This document shows, piece after piece, positions 17,369-26,230 of a DNA stretch of 64,000 bases. A program made the position numbers and the translations under genes. The notes beneath the pieces are model-generated. The model saw nothing but the letters and a program-made list of their open reading frames with translations, ran no database searches and was not told the DNA's origin. Numbering within the stretch: position 1 is the stretch's first letter; every line of letters starts with the position of its first letter. Origin of the DNA: Cyanobium sp. Cruz-8D1 (GTDB lineage: Bacteria > Cyanobacteriota > Cyanobacteriia > PCC-6307 > Cyanobiaceae); the NCBI RefSeq assembly GCF_024345975.1, contig NZ_JAGQCD010000010.1, positions 1 through 64,000 of the forward strand, written 5' to 3'.

Positions 17369-18171
17369 TGGGGCGGGAGTTACGGCGGCTGCTGATCGCC
17401 CAGGAGCGAATCGCCGCCCTGGCGGGCGATCGGCAGGAGCTGCCTTGGCTGGACCTGGAGCCCCAGGAAGGCCATTACCTGGAACGGGTGCTGCGCTATC
17501 ACCCGGGCGATCGGCTGGCGCTGGTTGACGGCGTCGGCCAGCTCTGGACGGCGGTGCTCGAACCGGAGCGGCGGCTGCGGCTGGAGCAGCCGCCAGAGGC
17601 GCCCCTGCTGCGGGAGCCGGCCGTCACTCCGCCCCTGGTGCTGGCGATGGCCGTGCCCAAGCGGGAGGCGGATCTGGTCTGGCGCATGGCCACCGAACTG
17701 GGCGCCAACCAGCTCCAGCCCCTGCTGGCCCAGCGCAGCGCCCCTGGTGAGCGCTGCCCCCTGGACCGCTGGCGGGGGATCGTGCGGGAGGCCACCGAGC
17801 AGTGCGAACGGCTGTGGCATCCGCAGCTGGAATCCCCCTGTGAGACCAGGGCCTGGCTGGCGCGGCCGGCCCCTGGGATCTCCCTGCTGGCGACGACCCG
17901 CCGGGACGGCCTACCGCTCTGCAGTCAGCGCCTGCGGCAACTGGCCGAGGGGTCAAGCGACCGCGATCTCGCCGCCGGCATCCGGCTGGCGATCGGTCCG
18001 GAAGGGGGCTGGAGCCCCGAGGAAGAGGAACGGGCTGAATCAGCAGGCTGGCACCCCGTGAGCCTGGGGGGATCGATCCTGCGCACGGCCACCGCCGCGG
18101 TGGGCGGCTTGGCCTTGCTGGCTGACTGGCGCGCGCTCAGGAGCGCATCATGCCGGCCGCCATCTCCTTGA
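17368..18171 (+). CDS. rsmE: 16S rRNA (uracil-1498-N3)-methyltransferase
   Basis: A 267-residue SPOUT-class methyltransferase that modifies U1498 of 16S rRNA with S-adenosylmethionine. The N-terminal PUA-like part (HYLERVLRYHPGDRLALVDG) and the trefoil-knot motifs LAIGPEGGWSPEEE and LGGSILRTATA near the end are diagnostic. The ATG overlaps the DUF3531 stop by one base. The last 35 bp overlap the 3' end of the next gene on the other strand. Size and motif order match the family, so the call is firm; only the N-terminal few residues (MGRELRRLLI) are variable. Confidence 0.93.
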   Translation: MGRELRRLLIAQERIAALAGDRQELPWLDLEPQEGHYLERVLRYHPGDRLALVDGVGQLWTAVLEPERRLRLEQPPEAPLLREPAVTPPLVLAMAVPKREADLVWRMATELGANQLQPLLAQRSAPGERCPLDRWRGIVREATEQCERLWHPQLESPCETRAWLARPAPGISLLATTRRDGLPLCSQRLRQLAEGSSDRDLAAGIRLAIGPEGGWSPEEEERAESAGWHPVSLGGSILRTATAAVGGLALLADWRALRSASCRPPSP

Positions 18172-18526
18172 ACACACCCAGATTGGCCCCGGGGGTGCGG
18201 CGCTTCATCGGCGTAGCCCCGCCCGCTGTGACGCAGTCGGGGGCGAAGGTGGCCAGCGACGGGGCCGGCCGAAGCGCCTCGGCAGCAGCCAGCTCGGCGG
18301 CAATCGCTTCCGCCGTGGTGAAGCCGGGAACGGGCTGGGGGGTTCCCTCGGCGACCGCAGCCATGGCGGTGGGCGCGGCGGTGGACGCAGCGGTCTGGGG
18401 AGCGGACGTCGCTTCGGGCTTGGGCTCGGCCTTGGGAGGTGCCACCACCACCGGGGGGGCGTTGCCTTCGCCGCCACCCAGATCGAGGAAGAACTTGGGT
18501 CGTTTGAAGACCATTCGCAGCACCAC
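18137..18526 (-). CDS. conserved-looking small protein with Pro/Ala-rich middle
   Basis: A 129-residue protein with a basic N-terminus (FKRPKFFLDLGGGEG), a low-complexity Pro/Ala stretch, and a distinct C-terminus (PDCVTAGGATPMKRRTPGANLGVFKEM in parts). The ends look constrained while the middle does not, which suggests two short binding segments joined by a linker. No membrane span or known domain is seen. Start may be ATG 18526 or the in-frame ATG four codons later. It overlaps rsmE by 35 bp at the 3' end and is divergent from the DUF92 gene. Function unknown. Confidence 0.6.
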   Translation of the reverse strand: MVLRMVFKRPKFFLDLGGGEGNAPPVVVAPPKAEPKPEATSAPQTAASTAAPTAMAAVAEGTPQPVPGFTTAEAIAAELAAAEALRPAPSLATFAPDCVTAGGATPMKRRTPGANLGVFKEMAAGMMRS

Positions 18527-18605
18527 CGGATGCAGGGATTATCCGCCGAGGCCGGCACCCGGGAGCGAGTCGCTTAGATCTGTGCAACACATTCGGGTCC
18601 CCGCC

Positions 18606-19367
18606 ATGGTGTCGTTGCCGCCCCAGGACCCTCTGCACTGGCTGGCGGCCCTGGCGATCAACGCTCTGCTGATCGCCGTCGCCCAGCGCCTGCCCCTGCT
18701 GACCCGGGCAGGCTGGGTGCACGCCGGCGTGCTTGGCACCCTGCTGTGGGGAAGCCTCGGCTGGCGTGGCTGGCTGGCGGTGGTGGCCTATCTGGCCCTG
18801 GGCAGCCTGGTGACCAAGCTGGGCTTCCGCCGCAAGCGGGAGCTGGGCCTGGCGGAGGCCCGCGACGGCAGGCGCGGCCCGGAGAACGTCTGGGGCTCGG
18901 CCCTGGTGGGAACCCTGCTGGCCCTGCTGGCCTGCCGGGCGCCAGCGGCCGCGTTGCCCCTGCTGCTGGCCGGCTTTGCCGCCAGCTTCGCCGCCAAGCT
19001 CGCTGACACCTTTGGCAGCGAGATCGGCAAACGCTGGGGCCGCCACACCGTGCTGATCACCAGCCTGCGGCCGGTGCCGCCCGGCACCGAGGGGGCCATC
19101 AGCCTGGAGGGCACCGCCGCCAGCCTGGCGGGCAGCGTCCTGATGACCCTGACCCTGCTGGCCCTTGGCCTGATCCGTGGCTGGCCCCTGGCGCTTCTGG
19201 TCAGCGGCGTCGGGCTGGTGGCCACCCTGGCGGAGAGCGTCGTGGGAGCCAGCCTGCAGCAACGCTGGGGCTGGCTCAGCAACGAGGTGGTCAACGGGCT
19301 GCAGACGCTGCTGGCGGCCCTGCTGGCCATGGGCCTGGTGCACTGGCTGGCGCCTGGGGCGGGCTGA
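18606..19367 (+). CDS. DUF92 membrane protein, VTE6-like (phytyl-phosphate kinase type)
   Basis: A 253-residue integral membrane protein with about six spans. The DUF92 family signature is present: KLADTFGSEIGKRWGR, ITSLRPVPPGTEGAISLEGTAAS and LAESVVGASLQQRWGWLSNEVVN. Plant VTE6 and its cyanobacterial relative phosphorylate phytyl phosphate, recycling phytol from chlorophyll into tocopherol, so this role is likely by homology. The ATG at 18606 follows a short non-coding gap and the family sequence starts soon after. The last 77 bp overlap the 3' end of the sigma factor gene on the other strand, an unusually long convergent overlap. Confidence 0.8.
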   Translation: MVSLPPQDPLHWLAALAINALLIAVAQRLPLLTRAGWVHAGVLGTLLWGSLGWRGWLAVVAYLALGSLVTKLGFRRKRELGLAEARDGRRGPENVWGSALVGTLLALLACRAPAAALPLLLAGFAASFAAKLADTFGSEIGKRWGRHTVLITSLRPVPPGTEGAISLEGTAASLAGSVLMTLTLLALGLIRGWPLALLVSGVGLVATLAESVVGASLQQRWGWLSNEVVNGLQTLLAALLAMGLVHWLAPGAG

Positions 19368-20283
19368 GTCCCTGCTCCCGCCAGGCGAGGGCGGCACGGC
19401 GCAGGCGATCGAGGGCGGCATCGCAGCGGCGCTGGGCCTGGCGGGCAGGGATCCCAAGCTGCCGGCCCAGCTCCACCCAGGTGCAACCCACATCGATCCG
19501 GCCCACCAGCAGCTCCCGTTCCCGGGGGTCGAGATCCGCCAGCTGCTGGCGCAACCATTGTCGCTCGGCGCTGCGGGCTTCGCTGGTGCCCAGCGGCTCT
19601 TCCTCCCCACCGGGAGCCGCGGGGGAGGCCAACAGGTCCAGCAGGCAGCCGGCCGCGTCGACCTCGCCCCCACCCTGGCCAAGGGGGGCATCCAGACTGC
19701 GCACCCTGCCGGCACTGCGGAGCTGCAGGGCTTCCTCGAGCCTCTCCGGTTCGCAGGCCAGCCGATCGGAGAGGGCGGCCGTAGGCAAGGGATCCAGCCC
19801 CTGGCGGCGGCGAGCCTCCTGGAGACTGAGCACCTGCTGGTGCAGATCCCACAGGGGTCGGGGCGGACGTACCAATGCCTGGCGATCCCGCCGCTCCCGC
19901 CGCATCGCCCCCTGCACGTATGGCACCGCGAAGCTGCTGAGGCTGACGTTGCGATTGGGGTCGAAGGCCTCGACCGCCCGGATCAGGCCGAGGCTGCCCA
20001 CCTGGGCCAGGTCCTCGAAAGCCAGGCCGGCTTCGCTGCTCTGGCGTCCGGCGATGGCGTACACCAGCGGCAGGTTGTCCTCCACGAGAAGATTGCGCCA
20101 GCGCAGCCGACTGAGGGGATCGGTGGCGGCAGCGAAGGCCTTGAGCCGGCGACGGTTGCGGGTGCGGCGATCCACGATCGCCTCGGGGATCTCGCGGCAG
20201 CCCAGGCAGAGATCCGGCTGCGGCGCCCGGCGGCTCGCCAGCAGCGCAGGGGCCGGAGGAGGGAGTGGCGGAGGTCGATCCAT
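19291..20283 (-). CDS. group 3 RNA polymerase sigma factor, SigF-like
   Basis: A 330-residue sigma-70 family factor. Region 2 is clear (LVEDNLPLVYAIAGRQ, FEDLAQVGSLGLIRAVEAFDP, SSFAVPYVQGAMRRERRD) and region 4 lies near residues 245-305 (LRQQLADLDPRERELLVGRI, then WVELGRQLGIPARQAQRRCD). Region 1.1 is missing and the pattern matches group 3 SigF factors, which in Synechocystis control motility, pili and stress genes. A Pro-rich N-terminal leader and an Ala/Pro-rich tail are added. ATG 20283 (MDRPPPLPPP) is preferred to the upstream 20337. No anti-sigma gene is next to it. The 3' end overlaps the DUF92 gene by 77 bp. Confidence 0.85.
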   Translation of the reverse strand: MDRPPPLPPPAPALLASRRAPQPDLCLGCREIPEAIVDRRTRNRRRLKAFAAATDPLSRLRWRNLLVEDNLPLVYAIAGRQSSEAGLAFEDLAQVGSLGLIRAVEAFDPNRNVSLSSFAVPYVQGAMRRERRDRQALVRPPRPLWDLHQQVLSLQEARRRQGLDPLPTAALSDRLACEPERLEEALQLRSAGRVRSLDAPLGQGGGEVDAAGCLLDLLASPAAPGGEEEPLGTSEARSAERQWLRQQLADLDPRERELLVGRIDVGCTWVELGRQLGIPARQAQRRCDAALDRLRRAALAWREQGLSPPQAPASAPGPWPAGPPAASAAR

Positions 20284-20443
20284 GGCAGTGGTTCCAACAG
20301 GGTCGGTTTCTTCAGAGTCGCGGCAGGCAGGCGGCACGGGTTCACCGGATGGGGGGAGTTCCCTTCCTCCGATCGGGTGATGCCATCAGAGCCAACTAGG
20401 TGCAGCGAACCAGGATCAGTGCGCAGGGATCACTGCGCCGCGA

Positions 20444-21130
20444 TCACGACGCCGCTGTCACGCTGCTGTGGGGATCCAGCTCGGCCCAGTGCAACAGAGC
20501 GCCCCAGGCGCGCAGACGTCGGTAGAGCTGGCCGTGGCCGTCGCCATTGAGATGCAGGCCGTCGCTGCACAACCATTGCAACCAGTGAGGGTCGGCCAGC
20601 AGGCCATCGAGCAGGGGCAGGAACGGCACATCCGCCTCCATGCAGGCTTCCTCCAGCAGGCCTTCGTAGAGCCGCACGCTGGCCAGGTCGTACCAGAGCA
20701 TCTCGGCGAAGGGCATCACGGCCTCGTCCACCGGTGTGAGGCCCAGCACGAACACCGGCGCGATCGCCTGCAACCGGGGCAACAACTGCTGCAGGCCGAA
20801 CAGGAAGGCTTCAGGCGCCAGCTGGAAGCGGCCGTCGGGTCGCCCCACCCGGGCCGTGTCGTTGAGGCCGATCGACAGCAGGATCCCCTGGGGGCGCTGG
20901 CGGCGCAGCTCGCCCCGGTGGCTCACTTCCACCTCGGCGCGGGCGGCCAACCGCTCCAGGCCGTCGCCGCGCACCCCCAGGCCGTAGAGGACAGGCCCCT
21001 GGGGCAGGTCCATCCAATGGCGGCGCAGACGCTCGCACCAGCCCCCCTGCTCCGGATCACCCCAGCCATACACCCCGCTGTCACCCAGAACCACCAGCTT
21101 CCTGGGGACCTGCAGCGATGGGCCCGTCAT
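20444..21130 (-). CDS. SGNH/GDSL-type esterase
   Basis: A 228-residue SGNH hydrolase. Block I with the nucleophile is VVLGDSGVYGWGD (about residues 12-24), block II Gly lies in YGLGVRGD, block III is SIGLNDTA, and block V with the Asp-His pair is CSDGLHLNGDGH. These give Ser, Gly, Asn and His of the family. It lacks a signal peptide, so it should be cytoplasmic. The natural ester is unknown; lipid or carbohydrate esters are usual. The ATG at 21130 is the first in frame. It follows the aminotransferase gene on the same strand with a 23-bp gap, but a functional link is not evident. Confidence 0.85.
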   Translation of the reverse strand: MTGPSLQVPRKLVVLGDSGVYGWGDPEQGGWCERLRRHWMDLPQGPVLYGLGVRGDGLERLAARAEVEVSHRGELRRQRPQGILLSIGLNDTARVGRPDGRFQLAPEAFLFGLQQLLPRLQAIAPVFVLGLTPVDEAVMPFAEMLWYDLASVRLYEGLLEEACMEADVPFLPLLDGLLADPHWLQWLCSDGLHLNGDGHGQLYRRLRAWGALLHWAELDPHSSVTAAS

Positions 21131-21153
21131 GGAGCGAACATCCAGCGGGGCGC

Positions 21154-22332
21154 TCAGAGGCTCTCGCCGAAGCGCCGCAGCCGCTCCAGACCATCGTCGA
21201 TCGTGGCAGGGGACGCGGCACAGGAGAGCCGGATGCAGCGGTCGTCGCCGAAGGCGGCCCCGGGCACCACTGCCAGGCCCACCTCCTCCAGCAGCCGGCC
21301 GCAGAGGCTCATCGAATCAAGGCCCCAGGCGCTCACATCAGGGAAGGCGTAGAAGGCCCCCTCGGGGGATAGCAGGTTCAGGCCCTGAATCGCCATCAGG
21401 CCATCGCTGAGCCTGGCGCGCCGCCGACTGAACTCGGCCGCCATCTCCTGGACACAGTCCCGCGAGCCGCTGATGGCGGCCAGGGCGCCGTACTGGGCGA
21501 AGGTGCAGACGTTGCTGGTGCTCTGGCTCTGCAGGGCGCTGGCGACGGCCACCACGTGGCGGGCCCCCGCCAGCCAGCCGATGCGCCAGCCCGTCATGGC
21601 CCAACCCTTGGCGAAGCCATTAACGATGAAAATGCGCTCGGCCAGGTCGGGGGCCACCGCCGCCAGGCTGTGGTGCACGTGTCCGGGCGACAGCAACATC
21701 TCGTAGATCTCGTCGCACACCACCGCCAGGCCGGGATGGCGGCGCAGCACGGAGGCGATCGCCTCCAGCTCAAGGCGGCTGAGCACCATGCCGGTGGGGT
21801 TGGAGGGGCTGTTGAGCACCAGCAGACGGCTGGCGGGTGTGATCGCCGCCTCCAGTTGCTCAGGGCTGAAACGAAAGCCGCCGCTGGCATCGGTGCTGAG
21901 GCAGCGAACGCTGGCACCGGCCAGCCGAGCCATTTCCGGGTAGCTCAGCCAATAGGGCGCCGGCAGCAGCACCTCGTCGCCGGGATCGAGCAGAACCTGG
22001 AACAGGTTGTACAGGGCCTGCTTGCCGCCGTTGGTCACCAACACCTGGTCGGCCCGGGTGGGGACAGCGTTCTCCTGGCTCAGCTTGGCGGCGATCGCCT
22101 GGCGCAGCTGCGGTTCGCCGGCTACAGGGCCGTAGCGGGTGTGGCCGGCTTCGAGGGCCTCGGCCGCCGCCTGGCGGATGAAGGCAGGGGTGTCGAAGTC
22201 GGGCTCACCGGCACTGAGGCTGCAGATGTCCTTGCCATCGGCGCGCAGCTCACGGGCCTTGGCGGTGATGGCGAGGGTGAGCGATGGCTGCAACGCCTGC
22301 GCCCGGGCGGAGAGCGACAACGGGGCCGGCAT
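21154..22332 (-). CDS. aspC: class I aspartate aminotransferase
   Basis: A 392-residue PLP enzyme of the aspartate aminotransferase class I-beta group. The pattern SAGEPDFDTPAFI, TNGGKQALYNLFQ, NSPSNPTGMV, the Asp-containing VVCDEIYEML, the PLP lysine in GFAKGWAMTGWRIGW, and the substrate Arg in CIRLSCAAS are all present. Enzymes of this group can also act on prephenate, so it may serve arogenate synthesis as well as aspartate-glutamate exchange. The start ATG at 22332 (MPAPLSLSARA) is preferred to the longer 22377 frame. It is divergent from the uracil-DNA glycosylase gene with 66 bp between starts, and probably co-transcribed with the esterase. Confidence 0.9.
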   Translation of the reverse strand: MPAPLSLSARAQALQPSLTLAITAKARELRADGKDICSLSAGEPDFDTPAFIRQAAAEALEAGHTRYGPVAGEPQLRQAIAAKLSQENAVPTRADQVLVTNGGKQALYNLFQVLLDPGDEVLLPAPYWLSYPEMARLAGASVRCLSTDASGGFRFSPEQLEAAITPASRLLVLNSPSNPTGMVLSRLELEAIASVLRRHPGLAVVCDEIYEMLLSPGHVHHSLAAVAPDLAERIFIVNGFAKGWAMTGWRIGWLAGARHVVAVASALQSQSTSNVCTFAQYGALAAISGSRDCVQEMAAEFSRRRARLSDGLMAIQGLNLLSPEGAFYAFPDVSAWGLDSMSLCGRLLEEVGLAVVPGAAFGDDRCIRLSCAASPATIDDGLERLRRFGESL

Positions 22333-22398
22333 GGCGGTGGGCGGCGTCTGGAGGGCGCGATTCGGCAATCCGGCCATCTTGCCCTACGCCCCGCGGCC

Positions 22399-23070
22399 AT
22401 GGCCAAGAATGGCGCGATGCCCGGCGACCCCCTGCAACCGTCCCTCCTGGGTGAGGCCGTCGCCGCCGGAGACGCGCCCGGCCTCGAGGGACTGCCGCGG
22501 AGCTGCCAGGACTGCCGCCGCTGCGGCCTGGCCGCAGGCCGCCAGCAGGTGGTGATCAGCCGGGGCGATCCGTCGGCACGGCTGATGGTGATCGGCGAAG
22601 GCCCCGGGGCCCAGGAGGATGCCAGTGGCCGACCGTTCGTTGGACGGGCCGGCCAGTTGCTCGACCAGATGCTGGCCAGCGTGGGGCTGGACAGCGAGCG
22701 CGACGCCTACGTCTGCAACGTGGTGAAGTGCCGCCCCCCCGACAACCGCAAACCGACGGCCCAGGAGATGGCGGCCTGCGCCCCCTGGCTCGCCGTTCAG
22801 ATCGCCGAGGTGGATCCCGCCGTGGTGCTGCTCACCGGTGCCACGGCCCTGGAGGGGGTGCTCGGTATCAAGGGGGGCATCTCCAGGCTCCGCGGCCAGT
22901 GGCACCCCTGGCAGGGCCGCTGGGTGATGCCGGTGTTCCATCCCTCCTATCTGCTTCGCAATCCCTCACGGGAGCAGGGTTCGCCCAAATGGCTCACCTG
23001 GCAGGACCTCAAGCAGGTGCAGCGGCAGCTGGAGCAGGAGCAGGACCAGCCGCCGTCACCGACTTTGTGA
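22399..23070 (+). CDS. family 4 (iron-sulfur) uracil-DNA glycosylase
   Basis: A 223-residue family 4 uracil-DNA glycosylase, which removes deaminated cytosine from DNA. Motif A is GEGPGAQEDASGRPFVG, motif B is VFHPSYLLRNP, and the cysteines for the 4Fe-4S cluster are in CRRC, VCNVVKC and AACAPW. Such enzymes are also fused to phage polymerase subunits, but this one is free-standing. ATG 22399 (MAKNGAMPGD) is chosen; the longer open frame upstream belongs to the opposite strand. The ispG gene starts 30 bp downstream and may be co-transcribed. Confidence 0.9.
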   Translation: MAKNGAMPGDPLQPSLLGEAVAAGDAPGLEGLPRSCQDCRRCGLAAGRQQVVISRGDPSARLMVIGEGPGAQEDASGRPFVGRAGQLLDQMLASVGLDSERDAYVCNVVKCRPPDNRKPTAQEMAACAPWLAVQIAEVDPAVVLLTGATALEGVLGIKGGISRLRGQWHPWQGRWVMPVFHPSYLLRNPSREQGSPKWLTWQDLKQVQRQLEQEQDQPPSPTL

Positions 23071-23100
23071 CAGGCTTTGGCCACCACCGGCCCACGCGCG

Positions 23101-24354
23101 ATGACCGGCAGCCTGGCCACACCCACCACCACCGCCCCGGGGACCGCCCCCCTCCCGGCCGACTGGGCCCGTGATCCCCGCTTCGAGACGGTGATCCGTC
23201 GCCGGCCCACCCGCAGCGTCCGGGTCGGCGCCATGTGGGTGGGCAGCGACCACCCCGTGGTGGTGCAGTCGATGATCAACGAGGACACCCTCGATGTGGA
23301 GGGGGCCACCGCCGGCATCCGCCGGCTGCACGAGGCGGGCTGCGAGATCGTGCGCCTCACCGTGCCGAGCCTCGCCCACGCCAAGGCGGTGAAGGAGATC
23401 CGCCAGCGGCTGGAGGACAGCTACCAGCCGGTGCCCCTGGTGGCGGACGTGCACCACAACGGCATGAAGATCGCCCTGGAGGTGGCCCAGCACGTCGACA
23501 AGGTGCGCATCAATCCGGGCCTGTACGTGTTCGACAAGCCCGATCGCCACCGCACGGAGTTCACCCCGGAGGAGGTGGCGGCGATCGGGGCGCGCATCCA
23601 GACCACCCTCGAACCGCTGGTGAGCCTGCTCAAGGAGCAGGACAAGGCCCTGCGCATCGGCGTCAACCACGGCTCCCTGGCCGAGCGGATGCTGTTCACC
23701 TACGGCGACACCCCCCTGGGGATGGTGGAGAGCGCCATGGAGTTCATCCGCCTCTGCGACCGGCTCGCGTTTCACAACATCGTCGTGTCGATGAAGGCCT
23801 CGCGGGCCCCGGTGATGCTGGCGGCCTACCGGATGATGGCGTTCCGCATGGACGCCGAGGGTTTCCACTACCCCCTGCACCTGGGGGTCACCGAGGCGGG
23901 CGACGGGGACTACGGCCGCATCAAGAGCACCGCCGGCATCGCCACCCTGCTGGCCGAGGGCCTGGGCGACACGATCAGGGTGTCGCTCACCGAGGCACCG
24001 GAGAAGGAGATCCCCGTCTGCTATTCGATCCTGCAGGCCATGGGGCTGCGCAAGACGATGGTGGAGTACGTGGCTTGCCCCAGCTGCGGCCGCACCCTGT
24101 TCAACCTGGAGGAGGTGCTGCATGTGGTGCGCAACGCCACCGCCCACCTGACAGGGCTGGATATCGCCGTGATGGGTTGCATCGTCAACGGCCCCGGCGA
24201 GATGGCCGATGCCGACTACGGCTATGTGGGCAAGACCCCCGGCACCATTTCCCTGTATCGCGGGCGGGAGGAGATTCGCCGGGTGCCGGAGGCCGAGGGG
24301 GTGGAGGCGCTGATCGCCCTGATCAAGGAGGACGGTCGCTGGGTCGACCCCTGA
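23101..24354 (+). CDS. ispG: 4-hydroxy-3-methylbut-2-enyl diphosphate synthase
   Basis: A 417-residue IspG (GcpE), the seventh enzyme of the MEP isoprenoid pathway, which supplies carotenoids, phytol and quinones. The TIM-barrel domain ([35 protein letters not shown]) is followed by the iron-sulfur domain with [14 protein letters not shown] and [17 protein letters not shown], giving three cysteines and the conserved Glu for the 4Fe-4S cluster. In cyanobacteria it takes electrons from ferredoxin. ATG 23101 is preferred over a TTG at 23077; the first 25 residues are a Thr/Pro-rich extension. It is followed by the Ctp protease gene after 69 bp. Confidence 0.96.
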   Translation: MTGSLATPTTTAPGTAPLPADWARDPRFETVIRRRPTRSVRVGAMWVGSDHPVVVQSMINEDTLDVEGATAGIRRLHEAGCEIVRLTVPSLAHAKAVKEIRQRLEDSYQPVPLVADVHHNGMKIALEVAQHVDKVRINPGLYVFDKPDRHRTEFTPEEVAAIGARIQTTLEPLVSLLKEQDKALRIGVNHGSLAERMLFTYGDTPLGMVESAMEFIRLCDRLAFHNIVVSMKASRAPVMLAAYRMMAFRMDAEGFHYPLHLGVTEAGDGDYGRIKSTAGIATLLAEGLGDTIRVSLTEAPEKEIPVCYSILQAMGLRKTMVEYVACPSCGRTLFNLEEVLHVVRNATAHLTGLDIAVMGCIVNGPGEMADADYGYVGKTPGTISLYRGREEIRRVPEAEGVEALIALIKEDGRWVDP

Positions 24355-24423
24355 ACGGGGGGCCCTGCCCCGGCAGCGGCGCTACGTTAGATCTACATTT
24401 CTGCCCTCTTGAGGATCCCCACC

Positions 24424-25755
24424 ATGGGAAGAGCTCGCGCCACCGTCGTGGTGCTGGTTGGTCTCGGTGCCTGCGCCGCCACCGCGGTGATGGCCCGGGA
24501 GATGGTGCTGGCCCCCACCGGAACCGTGTCGATCAGCGACAGCCCCAAGGAGGTGATGGACCAGGCCTGGCAGATCGTCTTCCGCGACTACCTGGACACC
24601 ACGGGCAAGTACACACCAGAACAGTGGCGCAAGCTGCGGCGCAGCCTGCTGTCCAAGAGCTACAGCACCCCCAAGGATGCCTATGAGGGCATCCGCGGCA
24701 TGCTCGGCACTCTCGATGATCCCTACACCCGCTTCCTGGATCCGCGGGAATTCAAGGAGATGCAGATCGACACCTCCGGGGAGCTCTCCGGAGTGGGCAT
24801 CCAGTTGAGCGTCGACAAGGAGACCAAGGAATTGGTGGTGATCTCGCCGATCGAGGGCTCACCCGCCTCCCGGGCCGGCGTGCAACCCAAGGATGTGATC
24901 GTCTCGATCGACGGCAAGAGCACCAAGGGGATGAGCACCGAGGATGCGGTGAAGCTGATCCGCGGCAAGGCCGGCACGACAGTCAATCTGGTGCTGCGCC
25001 GCAAGGGCCAGAACCTCGACACCCCCCTCACCCGGGAGCTGATCGAGATTCATGCGGTCAACCACCAGGTCAACACCGCCCCCGACGGCAGCAAGATCGG
25101 CTACATCCGCCTCAAGCAGTTCAGCGCCACCGCCACCAAGGACATGCGGGCGGCGGTGCGGGACCTGGAGGCCCAGGGGGTGCAGGGCTACGTGCTCGAC
25201 CTGCGCAGCAACCCCGGTGGTCTGCTGGTGGCGAGCGTCGAAATCGCCCGCCAGTGGATCAATGAAGGAATCATCGTCTCCACCAAGACCCGCGACGGCA
25301 TCCAGGACATCAAGCGGGCCACCGGCCAGGCCCTGACGACCAAGCCGATGGTGGTGCTGGTCAACGAGGGTTCAGCCAGCGCCAGCGAGATCCTCTCCGG
25401 CGCCCTGCAGGACAACAGCCGCGCCGTTCTGGTGGGTCAGAAGACCTTCGGCAAGGGTCTGGTGCAGTCGGTGCGCGGCCTTTCCGATGGCTCCGGCATG
25501 ACCGTGACCATCGCCAAGTATCTGACACCCCGCAACCGGGATATCCACAAACACGGCATCAACCCGGACGTGCCGGTGAAGATGACTGAGCAGGAGGTGC
25601 AGCGGCTCAAGCTGGAAGACATCGGCACCAACCGGGACAGCCAGTACCGGGCGGCCGAATCCACCCTGCGTAAACAGTTGCAGGCCAGCACGGTGGTTGA
25701 GAAGGCCTTCCAGCCCGGTAGTGTCAATTTGCCGGCGGCCCTTGCCAAACCCTGA
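24424..25755 (+). CDS. carboxyl-terminal processing protease (S41 family)
   Basis: A 443-residue C-terminal processing protease with an N-terminal signal/anchor segment (VVVLVGLGACAATAVMA), a helical region, a PDZ domain (GVGIQLS to RRKGQ, about residues 120-200) and an S41 domain with catalytic Ser in NEGSASASEIL and Lys in KTFGKGLVQS, 25 residues apart as in CtpA/B. It should act in the periplasm or thylakoid lumen on protein C-termini. In cyanobacteria one Ctp matures photosystem II D1, but this sequence does not by itself say which paralogue it is. ATG 24424 is preferred over a TTG at 24409. The next small gene overlaps its end. Confidence 0.9.
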   Translation: MGRARATVVVLVGLGACAATAVMAREMVLAPTGTVSISDSPKEVMDQAWQIVFRDYLDTTGKYTPEQWRKLRRSLLSKSYSTPKDAYEGIRGMLGTLDDPYTRFLDPREFKEMQIDTSGELSGVGIQLSVDKETKELVVISPIEGSPASRAGVQPKDVIVSIDGKSTKGMSTEDAVKLIRGKAGTTVNLVLRRKGQNLDTPLTRELIEIHAVNHQVNTAPDGSKIGYIRLKQFSATATKDMRAAVRDLEAQGVQGYVLDLRSNPGGLLVASVEIARQWINEGIIVSTKTRDGIQDIKRATGQALTTKPMVVLVNEGSASASEILSGALQDNSRAVLVGQKTFGKGLVQSVRGLSDGSGMTVTIAKYLTPRNRDIHKHGINPDVPVKMTEQEVQRLKLEDIGTNRDSQYRAAESTLRKQLQASTVVEKAFQPGSVNLPAALAKP

Positions 25756-25990
25756 TCTGGACGGGCCGGGCGCCTTGCCGGACTCTGTCTGGGACCTCAA
25801 GCCTTGGTGGTGTCAGCCCTGGAGCATCCTGCTCACGGGTGTGGCCATCGTGGCCGGCAGCTGGCTTGTGCTGCACCTCTGGTGGCTCACCACTGGGGTC
25901 TCGGTGGTGATCGGCGCTTGGTGGCTGTTGTTCCTGGTGCTGATGCCGGCAGCCTGGAAACGGTCGCAGGGCAGCGGCGGCGGTAGCTGA
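25742..25990 (+). CDS. DUF6737 small membrane protein
   Basis: The product is about 82 residues with two membrane spans (ILLTGVAIVAGSWLVLHLWW and VSVVIGAWWLLFLVLMP) after a tryptophan-rich motif DSVWDLKPWWCQPW that marks the cyanobacterial DUF6737 family. No ATG is available near the family start. TTG at 25742, which overlaps the end of the protease gene by 14 bp, GTG at 25721 and TTG at 25775 are all possible; I chose 25742. Function is unknown. The overlap suggests expression with the Ctp protease. Confidence 0.7.
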   Translation: MPNPDLDGPGALPDSVWDLKPWWCQPWSILLTGVAIVAGSWLVLHLWWLTTGVSVVIGAWWLLFLVLMPAAWKRSQGSGGGS

Positions 25991-26000
25991 GCCCCCGGGC

Positions 26001-26171
26001 TCAGGCGACGGGCTGCATCAGCCCGCCACCGGGGGAGGAGTCATCGTCGTCGTTGTTGTTGCCGGCGTCGGACTGGAAGAGGGCGAAGAAACCAAGGCCG
26101 AGGACCCCCAGGAAGGCCGGCAGCAGCAGGGGATTCTGGGTGGCGCCCGCGACCTCGATCAACTCACCCAT
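26001..26171 (-). CDS. 56-residue single-span membrane protein with acidic tail
   Basis: The frame starts at ATG 26171 and stops with TGA 26003-26001. The product has a short N-terminus (MGELIEVAGATQNP), one membrane span (LLLPAFLGVLGLGFFALF), then a polar tail containing NNNDDDDSS and a Gly/Pro-rich end. The size and layout resemble the small accessory subunits of photosynthetic complexes, but I do not recognise it as a named one. A weak purine-rich stretch precedes the start. It is isolated between the DUF6737 gene on the other strand and the end of the amber-interrupted gene. Confidence 0.55.
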   Translation of the reverse strand: MGELIEVAGATQNPLLLPAFLGVLGLGFFALFQSDAGNNNDDDDSSPGGGLMQPVA

Positions 26172-26230
26172 GGGGCCACGTAACGAAAGATGTCGCCATC
26201 TTAACGTTCCTTCTCATTCCCGTGGCCGGT

